Shown one piece after another: positions 63,440 to 64,000 of a stretch of DNA of 64,000 nucleotides. The stretch is from Sinotaia quadrata (lineage: Eukaryota; Mollusca; Gastropoda; Architaenioglossa; Viviparidae): NCBI GenBank assembly GCA_028829895.1, contig CM054181.1:34706259-34770258 (forward strand), read 5' to 3'. Under the pieces are notes generated by a model. That model was not told where the DNA came from. It saw only the letters and a list, made by a program, of their open reading frames with translations, and made no database searches. A program made the translations under genes and the position numbers. Each line of letters starts with the position of its first letter. Within the stretch, counting starts at the first letter, position 1.

Positions 63440-64000
63440 CAATATCTCTGTATTTGCTCTGTCACTCTAGTATCTGCACTGTTCTTTCACTCGTAGTTCT
63501 ACTCCAGTGTCTGTACTGTCACTCTAGTATCTGCACTGTTCTTTCACTCGTAGTTCTACTCCAGTGTCTGTACTGTCACTCTAGTATCTGCACTGTTCTT
63601 TCACTCGTAGTTCTACTCCAGTGTCTGTACTGTCACTCTAGTATCTGCACTGTTCTTTCACTCGTAGTTCTACTCTAGTGTCTGTACTGTCACTCTAGTA
63701 TCTGCACTGTTCTTTCACTCGTAGTTCTACTCCAGTGTCTGTACTGTCACTCTAGTATCTGCACTGTTCTTTCACTCGTAGTTCTACTCCAGTGTCTGTA
63801 CTGTCACTCCCAGTTTATGCACTGTTCTTTCACTCGTAGTTCCACTCCAGTGTCTGTACTGTCACTCTAGTATCTGCACTGTTCTTTCACTCGTAGTTCC
63901 ACTCCAGTGTCTGTACTGTCACTCTAGTATCTGCACTGTTCTTTCACTCGTAGTTCTACTCCAGTGTCTGTACTGTCACTCTAGTATCTGCACTGTTCTT
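63440..64000. repeat. 57-bp array running off the right edge
   Basis: About ten near-perfect units of ctagtatctgcactgttctt plus tcactcgtagttctactcca. The array is not complete in the window. Confidence 0.95.

Noticed and set aside
63454..63678. Cysteine-rich repeat frame at the right edge
   Set aside because: 57-bp tandem array, period a multiple of three.

Overview
The window is nuclear DNA from a multicellular animal, not bacterial. Coding sequence sits in short exons with GT/AG introns, intergenic and intronic DNA is AT-rich, and tandem arrays and dispersed repeats are very abundant. The gene families (two group-4 opsins and a large GMC flavoprotein dehydrogenase) together with the minisatellite-dense introns suggest a lophotrochozoan, most likely a mollusc. 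That assignment is inference and no species can be named.

Three protein-coding genes can be assembled by hand with every splice phase consistent. (1) The 3' end of an opsin on the + strand (opsin A, exons 4794..5035 and 8623..8716); its earlier exons lie upstream of the window or were not found. (2) A complete tandem paralogue on the + strand (opsin B, five exons, 22084..32928, 366 codons plus stop). (3) A complete 11-exon GMC oxidoreductase on the - strand (53008 down to 38280, 590 codons plus stop), tail-to-tail with opsin B. Both opsins carry the retinal-binding lysine, and both end in a small terminal exon whose peptide is conserved between them. In both, the exon before it runs into a stop codon within 10 nt of its 3' end if the last intron is retained. 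A decayed Ty3/gypsy-type pol fragment lies near 13 kb on the - strand.

Layout: 0-4.8 kb arrays upstream of the visible opsin A exons; 4.8-8.7 kb opsin A 3' end; 8.9-22 kb intergenic, almost wall-to-wall minisatellites plus a small hAT-like MITE and the gypsy remnant; 22.1-32.9 kb opsin B; 33-38.2 kb intergenic with arrays, one of them an E-box array; 38.3-53.0 kb GMC gene; 53-64 kb upstream region with dispersed elements and arrays, the last of which runs off the right edge.

The most unusual signal is that several minisatellites appear to be copied from the edges of real exons. Arrays or duplications contain degenerate copies of the GMC exon 1 donor, exon 8 donor, exon 9 acceptor (probably also its donor) and exon 11 acceptor. 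In both opsins the stop-codon end of the terminal exon continues directly into an array built from it. These copies keep splice-site dinucleotides or stop codons, so the arrays are decoy exon edges. In one case the decoy donor is 60 nt downstream and in frame. Transposable elements are nested inside several arrays, which lets their boundaries be read off.
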